Numbered from the stretch's first letter, positions 44,551 through 54,997 are shown. The stretch: DNA of 64,000 nt from Limnobaculum parvum (GCF_003096015.2 NZ_CP029185.2:3658501-3722500); one strand, 5' to 3'. A program made the numbers and translations. Notes: generated by a model not told the origin, from the sequence alone.

Positions 44551-46571
44551 TCTTGTGACCGCGCTTTTGCCAACTGTTCCCGAATACTAGCCAGATGCCC
44601 TTTTCCTTTTTCCATCCGCTCTTCTGCAGACACTACCTTACGGGCGCTTTCCCAAAGCAAATCATCCTGAGGCAATTCCAGTAAGAATCGACTTGGTTCT
44701 GGGCGCACCAGTTCACCAAACTGACGACGCTCACGGCATAGCGTAAACGTCAATTCTTTCTGAGCACGGGTAATACCTACATACGCCAAACGACGTTCTT
44801 CATCGACATTGTCTTCATCTATGCTGCTTTGGTGAGGAAGCAGCCCCTCTTCCATACCCACCAAATAAACATAAGGAAACTCAAGGCCTTTCGAGGCATG
44901 CAACGTCATCAGTTGAACCTGATCGAAATCTTCCTCATTTTCGCCACGCTCCATCATGTCACGTAGCGTAAAACGAGTAACCACCTGCGTCAGCGTCATT
45001 GGTTCATCTAAATCGGAGCCTTCCAGCATCTCTGTCATCCAGCCAAACAGCTGATTAACGTTTTTCATACGCATCTCAGCGGCTTTCACACTGGGAGAGG
45101 TTTCATACAGCCAACTTTCATAATCCATACCGTGAATCAGATCCCTGACGGCAGCAACGGGTTCTCTTTCAGAGGTTTCAGCAACAGAAGATAACCAGCG
45201 AGTAAAACGCTGCAGCGATTCAAGCCCGCGCCCAGTGAGATATTGCTCCAACCCAACGTCAAAACTAGCCCGGAATAAGCTAACACTTCGTTGATTCGCC
45301 CATGACCCTAATTTTTCCAGCGTTGCCGGACCAATTTCACGCCGGGGAGTATTTACAATACGTAAAAATGCACTGTCATCATCTGGATTGGTTAATACAC
45401 GTAAATAGGCCATCAAATCTTTAATTTCTGGCCGGGAAAAGAAAGAAGTACCACCCGAGATCCGATAAGGAATACGGTTTTGCATCAGCATTTTTTCAAA
45501 AATCCGTGACTGATGGTTTCCCCGGTACAAAATGGCGTAATCTTTATAATCAGTTTTATTGATAAAGTGATGGGCGATCAGTTCACCCACTACCCGCTCC
45601 GCCTCGTTGTCTTCATTATTGGCCGTCACCACTTTCAGCGCTTCACCGTATCCCAGCTCTGAAAACAGACGTTTCTCAAATACGTGTGGATTATTGGCAA
45701 TCAGAATATTAGCGGCTTTAAGTATCCGTCCCGACGAACGATAATTTTGTTCCAGCTTAATCACCTGCAAAGCGGGAAAGTCCTGACTTAATAGCACTAA
45801 GTTTTGAGGACGAGCACCCCGCCATGAATAGATTGACTGATCGTCATCACCCACCACAGTAAAACGAGCTCGGTTACCCACTAACAGCTTAACCAGTTCG
45901 TACTGGCTGGTATTGGTATCCTGATATTCATCCACCAGCAGATAACGCAGGCGATTTTGCCAACGCTCTCTGACTTCCTCATTTCTCTGTAACAACAAAG
46001 TGGGTAATAAAATCAGATCGTCAAAATCAAGAATACTGCAGGACTTAAGTTGCTTGTCATAAAGGTCATAACAGTGAGCAAACAGTTTATCACGCTCGGA
46101 TTTCGCCGCCGCAGCAGCGCCGGCCGGGCTAATCAAATCATTCTTCCAGTTGGATATAGCCGATATTAACTGTGAAATTAATACCTTGTCATTTTCCAGC
46201 CACTTCTCCGTCAGCTCTTTCAATAACGCGACCTGATCCTGATCGTCAAACAGCGAGAAATTGGACTTCATATTCAACGCGACATGTTCACGCTTGATAA
46301 TGTCCAGTCCAAGCGTATGGAACGTAGAAATAACAATCCCTCTGGCCTCTTTACGCCCCAGCGTTTGTGCCAAGCGTTCTTTCATCTCTCTGGCCGCTTT
46401 ATTGGTAAAGGTTACCGCCGCAATATGCCGTGCCTGATAGCCACACTCACGAATCAAATAAGCAATTTTATTAATGATCACCCGAGTTTTACCCGAACCA
46501 GCGCCAGCCAGCACGAGACAAGGGCCGGTAACAAATTCAACTGCCTGCTGTTGGCGGGGATTCATGCGCAT
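44547..46571 (-). CDS. rep: ATP-dependent DNA helicase Rep
   Basis: 674 residues (E. coli 673). A superfamily 1A 3'-5' helicase that works with DnaB at forks and clears proteins ahead of replication. Walker A GAGSGKT (23-29), VDEYQDTNTSQY, GDDDQSIYSWRGA, QNYRSSGRIL, and VGITRAQKELT are visible. ATG at 46571. Confidence 0.98.
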   Translation of the reverse strand: MRMNPRQQQAVEFVTGPCLVLAGAGSGKTRVIINKIAYLIRECGYQARHIAAVTFTNKAAREMKERLAQTLGRKEARGIVISTFHTLGLDIIKREHVALNMKSNFSLFDDQDQVALLKELTEKWLENDKVLISQLISAISNWKNDLISPAGAAAAAKSERDKLFAHCYDLYDKQLKSCSILDFDDLILLPTLLLQRNEEVRERWQNRLRYLLVDEYQDTNTSQYELVKLLVGNRARFTVVGDDDQSIYSWRGARPQNLVLLSQDFPALQVIKLEQNYRSSGRILKAANILIANNPHVFEKRLFSELGYGEALKVVTANNEDNEAERVVGELIAHHFINKTDYKDYAILYRGNHQSRIFEKMLMQNRIPYRISGGTSFFSRPEIKDLMAYLRVLTNPDDDSAFLRIVNTPRREIGPATLEKLGSWANQRSVSLFRASFDVGLEQYLTGRGLESLQRFTRWLSSVAETSEREPVAAVRDLIHGMDYESWLYETSPSVKAAEMRMKNVNQLFGWMTEMLEGSDLDEPMTLTQVVTRFTLRDMMERGENEEDFDQVQLMTLHASKGLEFPYVYLVGMEEGLLPHQSSIDEDNVDEERRLAYVGITRAQKELTFTLCRERRQFGELVRPEPSRFLLELPQDDLLWESARKVVSAEERMEKGKGHLASIREQLAKARSQD

Positions 46572-46665
46572 AACAAAGCTACTTACTCAGAGGACCAAAG
46601 GGGAAGGATTATAGCAAAAATATGATTCCCCTATACACAAGGAAGGCTTGATGAATAGCAGAAAC

Positions 46666-46692
46666 AAAAAAGCCTGCAATTTATACAGGCTT
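46666..46692 (-). terminator. Terminator of the DUF805 gene
   Basis: AGCCTG (46671-46676) and CAGGCT (46686-46691) with a 9-base loop; the minus strand continues in TTTTTTG. Lies 25 bp after the DUF805 stop and also separates it from rep. Confidence 0.85.
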
Positions 46693-46715
46693 ATACACTA
46701 CATAACCATTAGTTA

Positions 46716-47081
46716 TTATTTTGATGCTGGTCCAAATTGGTTAGCACCTGGCGTTCCTTCCAGACAGAAGAACACCAGTAAAACGATAGAACCAAACGGA
46801 ATGAAGGCAATTAAATACCACCAACCGCTTTTATCCAGGTCGTGTAAACGACGAATAGCAACGGCCAGACTAGGCATAAAGATCGCTAACGCATACACAA
46901 CCAGTAAAATCATACTAACGACGCCATTTGAACCAAAAATAGCATCTAACACACCGCCAACAATCATGAGTACAACCATGGCAATCATGCTAAACAGTAC
47001 GAACATCCAGTATTCTTTACGACGCGCACGACCAGAAAAATCAGCGTATTTCTCTAACAAACACTTTTTAAACCATTCCAC
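46716..47081 (-). CDS. DUF805 inner-membrane protein
   Basis: 121-residue protein with four hydrophobic segments. The DUF805 hallmarks are present: FSGRARRKEYWMFVLF near the start, the VAIRRLHDLDKSGWWYLI loop, and LEGTPGANQFGP at the end. Function unknown. GTG start at 47081 with AAGGAAAG upstream. It stands alone between ilvC and rep; E. coli has no such gene here. Confidence 0.88.
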   Translation of the reverse strand: MEWFKKCLLEKYADFSGRARRKEYWMFVLFSMIAMVVLMIVGGVLDAIFGSNGVVSMILLVVYALAIFMPSLAVAIRRLHDLDKSGWWYLIAFIPFGSIVLLVFFCLEGTPGANQFGPASK

Positions 47082-47233
47082 AATTTCTTTCCTTGAAAAA
47101 TAAACAAATTAAAAAAATCGAACGCCCGCATTATATCTGAAACCATTACACAATTAATAATCATCCAACTGTAAATATTTCGAAAAGATTGATTGTAAAT
47201 AAAGGATTAGAATTCAATTAGGCAAAATTTTTC

Positions 47234-47264
47234 CAAAAAAAAACCAGAGAATAACTCTCTGGTT
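47234..47264 (-). terminator. Terminator of ilvC
   Basis: AACCAGAGA (47242-47250) and TCTCTGGTT (47256-47264), five-base loop; on the minus strand followed by a run of T. It begins 20 bp after the ilvC stop. Confidence 0.92.
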
Positions 47265-47284
47265 TCTGTATTCATTAATCTGAA

Positions 47285-48763
47285 TTAACCGGCAACAGCG
47301 ATACGTTTCATATCAGTCATATAACCACGCAACTTCTTACCAATCACTTCAATTGGATGATTGCGGATGGCTTCGTTAACATCACGCAGTTGGGCATTAT
47401 CAATTTCTGCTGCTGCAACAGATTTACCTAAGTCACCAGCCTGCAATGAACCCATGAATTTTTCACGCAACAGTGGTACAGCAGCATTAGAGAACAGATA
47501 GTTACCATACTCAGCAGTATCAGAAATAACCACGTTCATTTCATACAGGCGCTTACGAGCAATGGTGTTAGCAATTAGCGGTAACTCGTGCAGAGATTCA
47601 TAGTAAGCAGACTCTTCAATAATGCCGGAAACCACCATGGTTTCAAACGCCAGCTCAACCCCGGCTTTAACCATCGCAATCATTAAGACGCCGTGATCAA
47701 AGTATTCCTGCTCGCTAATTTTACCTTCTTGCTGAGGCGCATTCTCGAAAGCGGTACGGCCTGTCTCTTCGCGCCAGCCTAATAGTTTTGCGTCATTATT
47801 TGCCCAGTCAGCCATCATACCTTCAGAGAAGGCTCCAGAGATAATGTCATCCATATGCTTTTGGAACAGCGGAGCCATCAGCGTTTTTAACTGTTCAGAC
47901 AGTGCGAAAGCACGCAGTTTTGCCGAATTAGACAAGCGGTCCATCATCAACGTGATACCACCTTGTTTCAGCGCCTCGGTCGTGGTTTCCCAACCGTACT
48001 GCACTAATTTTTCAGCATAAGCCGGGCTGGCACCGTCAGCCACCAGCTTGTCAAAACATAGAATCGAACCTGCCTGTAACATACCACACAGGATAGTTTG
48101 CTCACCCATCAGGTCAGACTTAACTTCAGCAACAAAAGAAGATTGCAAAACACCCGCACGATGACCACCGGTCGCTGCTGCCCATGCTTTAGCAATCGCC
48201 ATGCCTTCACCTTTTGGATCGTTTTCTGGGTGAACAGCAATCAGAGTAGGTACACCAAAACCGCGCTTATACTCTTCACGAACCTCTGTACCCGGGCACT
48301 TCGGCGCAACCATCACAACCGTGATATCTGGGCGAATAGTTTCGCCAACTTCAACAATATTGAAACCGTGAGAATAACCTAACGCTGCACCTTTTTTCAT
48401 CAGCGGTTGTACCGCCTGGACGACAGCAGAATGCTGCTTGTCTGGCGTCAGGTTAACCACTAAGTCTGCCTGAGGGATCAATTCTTCGTAGGTTCCTACT
48501 TTAAAACCATTTTCTGTCGCTTTACGCCATGATGCACGCTTTTCATCAATCGCCTCTTTACGTAACGTATAAGCGATATCCAGACCAGAATCGCGCATGT
48601 TCAGGCCCTGATTAAGACCTTGAGCACCACATCCAACAATAACGATTTTTTTACCCTTCAGAAAACCGGACTCATCCGCAAACTCATCGCGCCCCATAAA
48701 ACGGCACTGACCTAACTGGGCCAACTGCTGGCGTAAGTTTAATGTATTGAAATAGTTAGCCAT
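47285..48763 (-). CDS. ilvC: Ketol-acid reductoisomerase (class II)
   Basis: 492 residues (E. coli 491), the long plant/enterobacterial type. NADPH- and Mg-dependent second common step in isoleucine and valine synthesis. The Rossmann motif GCGAQGLNQG (near 45-54), KCPGTEVREEY, and the duplicated C-terminal knotted domain are visible. The frame extends to 48910, but ATG at 48763 has GGAG at seven bases and the family start MANYFNTL. Divergent from its activator gene ilvY. Confidence 0.98.
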   Translation of the reverse strand: MANYFNTLNLRQQLAQLGQCRFMGRDEFADESGFLKGKKIVIVGCGAQGLNQGLNMRDSGLDIAYTLRKEAIDEKRASWRKATENGFKVGTYEELIPQADLVVNLTPDKQHSAVVQAVQPLMKKGAALGYSHGFNIVEVGETIRPDITVVMVAPKCPGTEVREEYKRGFGVPTLIAVHPENDPKGEGMAIAKAWAAATGGHRAGVLQSSFVAEVKSDLMGEQTILCGMLQAGSILCFDKLVADGASPAYAEKLVQYGWETTTEALKQGGITLMMDRLSNSAKLRAFALSEQLKTLMAPLFQKHMDDIISGAFSEGMMADWANNDAKLLGWREETGRTAFENAPQQEGKISEQEYFDHGVLMIAMVKAGVELAFETMVVSGIIEESAYYESLHELPLIANTIARKRLYEMNVVISDTAEYGNYLFSNAAVPLLREKFMGSLQAGDLGKSVAAAEIDNAQLRDVNEAIRNHPIEVIGKKLRGYMTDMKRIAVAG

Positions 48764-48889
48764 TGTTATTCTCCATTCTTGGTTGTTATGTTGCGCTTTG
48801 TTGTGTTGGTACCCGTAAACAGCGGCACACCTGAAATTTATAATAAGACAAGATCTGCATTGCTTAAATTGATATATTAAGAAGATGAT

Positions 48890-48906
48890 ATTGCAATTTC
48901 TGCAAT
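48890..48906. promoter_or_regulatory. IlvY operator
   Basis: ATTGCAATTTCTGCAAT is an inverted repeat (6-bp arms, 5-bp centre) of LysR-type T-N11-A form, in the ilvC-ilvY gap (48764-48926) 20 bp before ilvY. In E. coli IlvY binds tandem operators here, repressing ilvY and, with acetolactate or acetohydroxybutyrate, activating ilvC. A second site nearer ilvC is not clear. Confidence 0.7.
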
Positions 48907-48926
48907 ACAAAATTCGGTGCCTTAAT

Positions 48927-49808
48927 GTGGATCTTCGTGATTTAAAATTGTTTCTTCATTTAGCCGACAGTCAGCACTTTGGCAAAACCGCTAAAGCAAC
49001 CTATGTTAGCCCTTCCACCCTGTCGAGACAGATACAACGAATGGAAGAAGAACTTGGGCAGATGCTATTTCTGCGTGATAACCGCACCGTACAGCTCACC
49101 CATGCAGGCCAGCAGCTTAAGGTCTTTGCTCAACAAACCTTATTGCATTATCAACAGTTGAAAAATGCCCTGACGCAGGAGGGGGAATCCCTCAGTGGCG
49201 AACTGCGAATCTTCTGTTCGGTAACGGCTGCCTACAGCCATCTACCCGCCATACTCGACCAATTCCGCGCCCTACACCCTAATGTAGAAATAAAATTGAC
49301 CACCGGTGACGCCGCAGATGCTGTTGATAAAATTCAGTCTAACGATGCAGATCTGGCCATTGCCGGTCGCCCGGAAACGCTGCCTTCCACCATTGATTTT
49401 CGCAAAATTGGCGAGGTTCCACTGGTATTAATTACGCCAGCACTACCGTGCCCAGTACACACTCAAATGCTGGAACATAAACCTGATTGGGCAAATATTC
49501 CCTTTATTTTACCGGAGCATGGCCCAACACGCAGACGTATCGACCAATGGTTTCGCCGTTACCACATCAGCAATCCGCAAATTTACGCTACGGTTGCTGG
49601 TCATGAAGCTATTGTTTCTATGGTTGCTCTTGGCTGTGGCATCGCACTGATTCCCAGCGTAGTGCTGGACAATAGTCCCGAAACTATCCGCAGCCGGATT
49701 GCTGTAGCAGACCACGTCACCCTGACATCCGCCTTTGATTTAGGGGTATGCGTACAGAAAAAGCGCCTCAATGAACCGCTGATTCACGCCTTCTGGCAAC
49801 TAATATGA
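48927..49808 (+). CDS. ilvY: LysR-type regulator IlvY
   Basis: 293 residues (E. coli 297). Activator of ilvC. The N-terminal winged helix-turn-helix (about 15-60; FGKTAKATYVSPSTLSRQIQ) and the effector domain (CSVTAAYSHLPAILDQF from about 92) match IlvY. The start is GTG at 48927 (VDLRDLK), not the upstream ATG at 48885, which would put the operator inside the coding region. Confidence 0.95.
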   Translation: MDLRDLKLFLHLADSQHFGKTAKATYVSPSTLSRQIQRMEEELGQMLFLRDNRTVQLTHAGQQLKVFAQQTLLHYQQLKNALTQEGESLSGELRIFCSVTAAYSHLPAILDQFRALHPNVEIKLTTGDAADAVDKIQSNDADLAIAGRPETLPSTIDFRKIGEVPLVLITPALPCPVHTQMLEHKPDWANIPFILPEHGPTRRRIDQWFRRYHISNPQIYATVAGHEAIVSMVALGCGIALIPSVVLDNSPETIRSRIAVADHVTLTSAFDLGVCVQKKRLNEPLIHAFWQLI

Positions 49809-49820
49809 GTTTCACCGCAA

Positions 49821-50510
49821 TCACTCATCAGGATTGCGTTTAATCATTTCTGCCCGCATCAGGTAATGATAAAGGGGAGCCAATTGCTTAAAGCCTTTTT
49901 CTAACTGAGAAACCAGATCATTATTAAATACCATTTCCATCTCCTGACTGGTATGCATAACGGCAAATGACTTACGGTTATACCAGTTGGCAATGCTAGC
50001 ATCCTGATCTTTAACCAATGGGCGCTTATAACTTTCACCCACTAGCTCAAATGGCGGTTTATTGCATTTGGCTACCGCTAAAAAATCTTTAGGCTCGTTA
50101 CGCATCAATAAACGTAGCACATCCATCGTTTGTCGACTGGCGGAGTAATAGCCTAAACCATAGCGATAAAAATCGGGGGCAATTTCAAAAAAGTAGACTG
50201 GTGCATCTTTCCAATCTTTGCTGTGCCGTTTAAAGGTCAACCACATATGGCTGCGATAGCGGGATTTATCATGACTAAAACGTGTATCACGATGAATTCT
50301 GGACAGGGTTTTACCAATTGCTGGACGGGTTTCAAACTCAGGATCGATGAGCATCATGCACGGAGTTAGAACAGTTACCAGTGCACGGAAAGGGGTGAGT
50401 ATTTCATCATCATAAATGTGGCGATGATCGTCGAACCAATCTTTGCTGTTTTGAATTCTGACATCCTGTAAAAATGTCAGCCCCTGCTGCCTAAACCCAT
50501 TGAATTGCAT
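49821..50510 (-). CDS. DUF2461 family protein
   Basis: 229-residue DUF2461 (TIGR02453-type) protein. Signature segments: NSKDWFDDHRHIYDDEILTP, SRIHRDTRFSHDKSRYRSHM and FEIAPDFYRYGLGYYSAS. No membrane span or known catalytic motif; function unknown. Two adjacent ATGs (50513, 50510) follow AGGAG; the second has the better spacing. It is placed between ilvY and ilvA, an insertion relative to E. coli. Confidence 0.88.
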   Translation of the reverse strand: MQFNGFRQQGLTFLQDVRIQNSKDWFDDHRHIYDDEILTPFRALVTVLTPCMMLIDPEFETRPAIGKTLSRIHRDTRFSHDKSRYRSHMWLTFKRHSKDWKDAPVYFFEIAPDFYRYGLGYYSASRQTMDVLRLLMRNEPKDFLAVAKCNKPPFELVGESYKRPLVKDQDASIANWYNRKSFAVMHTSQEMEMVFNNDLVSQLEKGFKQLAPLYHYLMRAEMIKRNPDE

Positions 50511-50595
50511 CATCGCTCCTGTCTGCTAATCCATCATCAGAAAACCAAACGCTGTCGAATTTCATTCTCCGACAGCATTCAGACAATGACTGTAA

Positions 50596-52140
50596 CTACC
50601 CCGCCAGAAAGAAGCGGAACGCCGGATTATCCGTTTCATCATGATAATCGTACCCCAGTTGTTCAAGATGCTGCTCAAACTCTGCATCGTGCCCAACCAG
50701 CTCAAACGCTGCAAGCACACGACCATAATCGGTGCCATGGCTGCGATAGTGGAACAGAGAAATATTCCAGTAAGTACCCAACGTTTGCAAAAACTTCAGT
50801 AAAGCCCCGGCAGACTCTGGAAATTCAAAGCTGTATAACCGCTCACTTAATGGCTTGGCCGGACGGCCTCCTACCATATAGCGAACGTGCAACTTAGCCA
50901 TTTCATCATCCGATAAATCAACCACCTGATAACTATCATCACGTAATTCGCGGATAATCTCTTCTCTTTCGGTCTGACCTCCGGTTAACCGAACCCCGAC
51001 AAAAATGCAGGCATCTTTGTCACTTGCGTATCGATAGTTAAATTCAGTGACTGAACGACCGCCTAACAGCTGGCAGAACTTCAAAAAACTGCCTTTCTGC
51101 TCCGGAATAGTCACCGCCAGCAGCGCTTCCCGTTTTTCACCCAACTCGCAACGCTCGGAGACATAACGCAGGCCGTGAAAGTTCAAATTAGCACCGGACA
51201 AAATGCAGGCCAGACGTTCACCTTCGAGATTATGCTGCTCAACATACTTTTTTAAACCGGCCAGCGCCAAAGCGCCCGATGGTTCAGCAATCGCTCTGAC
51301 ATCTTCAAACAAATCTTTTACTGCCGCACAAATCGCATCGCTATCAACGGTAATAACATCATCCAGATATTCACGACACAGACGGAAGGTCTCATCACCG
51401 ATACGCTTTACCGCTACGCCATCGGCAAATAATCCTACGCGATCAAGATCGACAGGTTGCCCGGCATTCATCGCCGCCATCAGGCAGGCTGAATCTTCCG
51501 CTTCAACACCAATCACTTTAATGTCAGGCATCAATTGCTTAATCAAGACCGCCACACCGGCGGCGAGTCCACCACCACCCACGGGAACAAAGATACGATC
51601 GAGATGAGCGTCCTGCTGGATCAACTCCATCCCAATGGTGCCCTGCCCGGCAATGACGGCTGGATGATCGAACGGAGGAATAAAGATATAACCCTCCTGT
51701 TCAGACAGGGCGATAGCTTTGGCTTTGGCCTCATCAAAATTAGCGCCGTGCAACAGCACTTCGCCACCGAAGCCACGTACGGCATCAACTTTAATATCCG
51801 GCGTCGTTAACGGCATAACAATCAGAGAACGAATACCCAAACCGGTAGCTGACAGCGCAACACCCTGAGCATGATTACCAGCTGATGCGGCGATCACACC
51901 ATTGGCCCTCTGTTGCTCATTCAGCCCAGAGATCATCGCATGCGCGCCGCGCAGTTTGAAACTGTGTACGGGTTGCCTGTCTTCGCGTTTTACCAGCACG
52001 GTATTTTTCAGGCGAGCAGAGAGCTTATTCATCACCTGTAATGGCGTGACCTGAGCCACGTCATAAACCGGAGAACAAAGCACTGCACGGAGATATTCTG
52101 CACCTGTCGGTGCAGAAGAAAGTGGTAATGGAACAGCCAT
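50596..52140 (-). CDS. ilvA: Biosynthetic threonine deaminase
   Basis: 514 residues, as in E. coli. A PLP enzyme converting threonine to 2-ketobutyrate for isoleucine. The PLP lysine lies in HSFKLRGAH (about Lys62), the glycine loop is VGGGGLAAG, and two C-terminal ACT-like domains (about 325-510) provide isoleucine inhibition and valine activation. Starts 6 bp after ilvD. Confidence 0.98.
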   Translation of the reverse strand: MAVPLPLSSAPTGAEYLRAVLCSPVYDVAQVTPLQVMNKLSARLKNTVLVKREDRQPVHSFKLRGAHAMISGLNEQQRANGVIAASAGNHAQGVALSATGLGIRSLIVMPLTTPDIKVDAVRGFGGEVLLHGANFDEAKAKAIALSEQEGYIFIPPFDHPAVIAGQGTIGMELIQQDAHLDRIFVPVGGGGLAAGVAVLIKQLMPDIKVIGVEAEDSACLMAAMNAGQPVDLDRVGLFADGVAVKRIGDETFRLCREYLDDVITVDSDAICAAVKDLFEDVRAIAEPSGALALAGLKKYVEQHNLEGERLACILSGANLNFHGLRYVSERCELGEKREALLAVTIPEQKGSFLKFCQLLGGRSVTEFNYRYASDKDACIFVGVRLTGGQTEREEIIRELRDDSYQVVDLSDDEMAKLHVRYMVGGRPAKPLSERLYSFEFPESAGALLKFLQTLGTYWNISLFHYRSHGTDYGRVLAAFELVGHDAEFEQHLEQLGYDYHDETDNPAFRFFLAG

Positions 52141-52145
52141 AACGG

Positions 52146-53996
52146 TTAGCCTCCCAGCTTACTTTTATCCCTGACGGCGCCTTTATCTGCGCTGGTTGCT
52201 AAACTGGCATAAGCGCGTAAAGCAAATGAAACCTGACGGTCACGAACCACTGGCGTCCAGGCTTTATCACCACGATCCGCTTCAGTCTGGCGACGGCTGG
52301 CTAACTCACTATCTGATACATCCAGCGCAATACTGCGTTTTGGAATATCAATATCAATCATGTCACCATTACGAACTAAGCCAATCAAACCGCCATTAGC
52401 TGCTTCCGGTGAAATATGACCAATAGACAACCCAGATGTACCACCTGAGAAACGACCATCGGTGATCAACGCACAGCTTTTACCTAGCCCCATGGATTTC
52501 AGGAACGTCGTGGGATATAGCATCTCCTGCATACCCGGCCCACCTTTTGGACCTTCATAACGGATCACCACCACATCACCGGCAACCACTTTCTTACCCA
52601 GAATAGCGTCAACCGCATCTTCCTGACTTTCATATACTTTTGCTGGGCCGCGGAATACCAGATACTCATCATCAACGCCGGCGGTTTTAACAATACAGCC
52701 ATCCACCGCTAAATTACCGTTCAATACCGCCAGACCGCCTTCCTGACTGTAAGCATGCTCTTTATCGCGGATACAACCTTCAGCGCGATCGTCATCCAGA
52801 GAATCCCAGCGGCAATCCTGAGAGAAAGCCTGAGTGGTACGAATACCTGCAGGCCCCGCCCGAAACAAGGTTCTTACCGCATCATCATTGGTACGCATAA
52901 TATCGAACTTGTCTAACGTTTCCGTCAGGCTCAGGCCCATAATGTTTTTCGTATTGCGGTTTAGCAGGTCTGCGCGTTCCAGCTCACCCAAAATACCCAT
53001 CACCCCGCCAGCACGGTGAACGTCTTCCATATGGTATTTTTGAGTGCTTGGAGCAACCTTACACAACTGAGGAACTTTGCGTGATAAACGATCGATATCG
53101 TTCATGGTAAAATCAACTTCACCTTCCTGTGCAGCAGCCAGAAGATGCAATACGGTATTGGTTGACCCCCCCATAGCGATATCCATGACCATCGCATTTT
53201 CAAACGCAGCCTTATTAGCGATAGCACGAGGTAACACACTCTCATCATCCTGCTCATAATAGCGCTTGGTTAATGCCACAATCTCTTTACCTGCATTCAG
53301 GAAAAGTTGTTTGCGGTCTTTGTGAGTCGCCAGCAGAGAGCCATTACCCGGCAGCGCTAAACCCATCGCCTCGGTTAAGCAGTTCATTGAGTTCGCAGTA
53401 AACATACCCGAACAAGAACCACAGGTAGGGCAAGCGGAACGCTCTATTTGAGCACTATCTTCATCGCTGACATCAGGATTTGCCCCCTGAATCATGGCAT
53501 CAATCAGGTCCAGCTTGATGATTTTGTCTGATAGCTTAGTTTTTCCGGCTTCCATCGGGCCACCGGAAACAAAAATAACCGGAATATTCAGGCGTAAAGA
53601 CGCCATTAACATTCCCGGGGTAATCTTGTCACAGTTAGAGATGCACACCATGGCGTCAGCACAGTGGGCATTCACCATGTATTCTACCGAATCAGCAATT
53701 AGCTCCCGGGAAGGAAGAGAATAGAGCATGCCCCCGTGTCCCATCGCGATACCATCATCCACCGCGATAGTATTGAACTCTTTGGCAACACCGCCTGACT
53801 CATGGATCTGATCGGCAACCAGCTTACCTAAGTCACGTAAATGCACATGGCCCGGCACAAACTGTGTAAAAGAGTTCACCACGGCAATAATTGGCTTACC
53901 AAAATCAGCATCGGTCATACCCGTTGCACGCCATAGCGCACGAGCTCCTGCCATATTACGACCATGTGTAGTTGTAGCTGAACGATACTTAGGCAT
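52146..53996 (-). CDS. ilvD: Dihydroxy-acid dehydratase
   Basis: 616 residues, as in E. coli. An iron-sulfur dehydratase, third common step in isoleucine/valine synthesis. The cluster ligands lie in ISNCDKITPGM (about Cys122) and ACPTCGSCSGMFTANSMN (about Cys195). It follows ilvE in the ilvLGMEDA operon. Confidence 0.98.
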   Translation of the reverse strand: MPKYRSATTTHGRNMAGARALWRATGMTDADFGKPIIAVVNSFTQFVPGHVHLRDLGKLVADQIHESGGVAKEFNTIAVDDGIAMGHGGMLYSLPSRELIADSVEYMVNAHCADAMVCISNCDKITPGMLMASLRLNIPVIFVSGGPMEAGKTKLSDKIIKLDLIDAMIQGANPDVSDEDSAQIERSACPTCGSCSGMFTANSMNCLTEAMGLALPGNGSLLATHKDRKQLFLNAGKEIVALTKRYYEQDDESVLPRAIANKAAFENAMVMDIAMGGSTNTVLHLLAAAQEGEVDFTMNDIDRLSRKVPQLCKVAPSTQKYHMEDVHRAGGVMGILGELERADLLNRNTKNIMGLSLTETLDKFDIMRTNDDAVRTLFRAGPAGIRTTQAFSQDCRWDSLDDDRAEGCIRDKEHAYSQEGGLAVLNGNLAVDGCIVKTAGVDDEYLVFRGPAKVYESQEDAVDAILGKKVVAGDVVVIRYEGPKGGPGMQEMLYPTTFLKSMGLGKSCALITDGRFSGGTSGLSIGHISPEAANGGLIGLVRNGDMIDIDIPKRSIALDVSDSELASRRQTEADRGDKAWTPVVRDRQVSFALRAYASLATSADKGAVRDKSKLGG

Positions 53997-54067
53997 GCTT
54001 TATTCACTCCCGTTGTTTTATCCGGGCGGAGTAACTCCGCCCGTTAGTATTATGTTTGCTCTATTTA

Positions 54068-54997
54068 TTATTGATTCACTAAATCTAACCAACCGTATTT
54101 ATCTTCTGTTTGACCGTTGAACAGACCAAAGAAACGCTGCTGAATTTGCTTAGTAATAGGACCACGGCGGCCAATACCAACTTCAATGCCATCAACACTG
54201 CGTACCGGGGTAATTTCAGCCGCAGTACCGGTCATAAACACTTCATCAGCAAGATAGAGTGACTCACGCGACAGAACTTGTTCGCGAATTTCAAAGCCCA
54301 GATCTTTAGTTAACTTCATGATGGCATCACGAGTAATGCCAGGCAAAGCCGCAGAAGTTAAAGTCGGGGTAAAGACTACGCCATCTTTAATGATGAAAAT
54401 ATTTTCGCCTGCACCTTCAGAAACATAGCCATGAACGTCTAGAGCAATACCTTCGGTATAACCATGGCGGCGAGCTTCGCTACCTACCAGTAAAGAAGAA
54501 AGGTAGTTACCACCTGCTTTTGCTGCGGTTGGAATGGTATTTGGCGCAGAACGATTCCATGAAGAAACCATCGCATCAATACCTTGCTCCAGCGCTTCGT
54601 CACCCAAATAAGCGCCCCAAGGGAAAGCGGCAATAATGACATCCGTTTTGTATCCTGGCGGTGGATTAACGCCCATACCAACATCACCGATAAACACAAG
54701 TGGACGAATATAGGCGCTGGTCAGATTATTTTTGCTTAACGTTTCGCGACAAGCTGCCATCAATTCATCTACAGAGTAAGAAACGGGCATACGATAAATT
54801 TTTGCTGAATCACGCAGACGCTGCATATGTTCACGATGGCGGAAAACCGCAGGACCTTTATGGGTGTTATAGCAGCGCACACCTTCAAATACGGAAGTAC
54901 CATAGTGTAATGCATGGGACATCACGTGAACCTTTGCATCAGCCCATGGTGTCATCTCGCCATTGAACCATATGTAGTCTGCTTTCTTCGTACTCAT
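54068..54997 (-). CDS. ilvE: Branched-chain amino acid transaminase
   Basis: 309 residues, as in E. coli. Fold-type IV PLP enzyme for the last step of isoleucine, valine and leucine synthesis. The PLP lysine is in AAKAGGNYLSSLL (about Lys160); EGAGENIFI and GTAAEITPV are family signatures. AAGGA precedes the ATG. Confidence 0.98.
   Translation of the reverse strand: MSTKKADYIWFNGEMTPWADAKVHVMSHALHYGTSVFEGVRCYNTHKGPAVFRHREHMQRLRDSAKIYRMPVSYSVDELMAACRETLSKNNLTSAYIRPLVFIGDVGMGVNPPPGYKTDVIIAAFPWGAYLGDEALEQGIDAMVSSWNRSAPNTIPTAAKAGGNYLSSLLVGSEARRHGYTEGIALDVHGYVSEGAGENIFIIKDGVVFTPTLTSAALPGITRDAIMKLTKDLGFEIREQVLSRESLYLADEVFMTGTAAEITPVRSVDGIEVGIGRRGPITKQIQQRFFGLFNGQTEDKYGWLDLVNQ

Noticed and set aside
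48764..48910. Upstream extension of ilvC to give a 541-residue protein
   Set aside because: The extension covers the IlvY operator region and is Cys/Asn-rich unlike the family; the ATG at 48763 has a good ribosome site.
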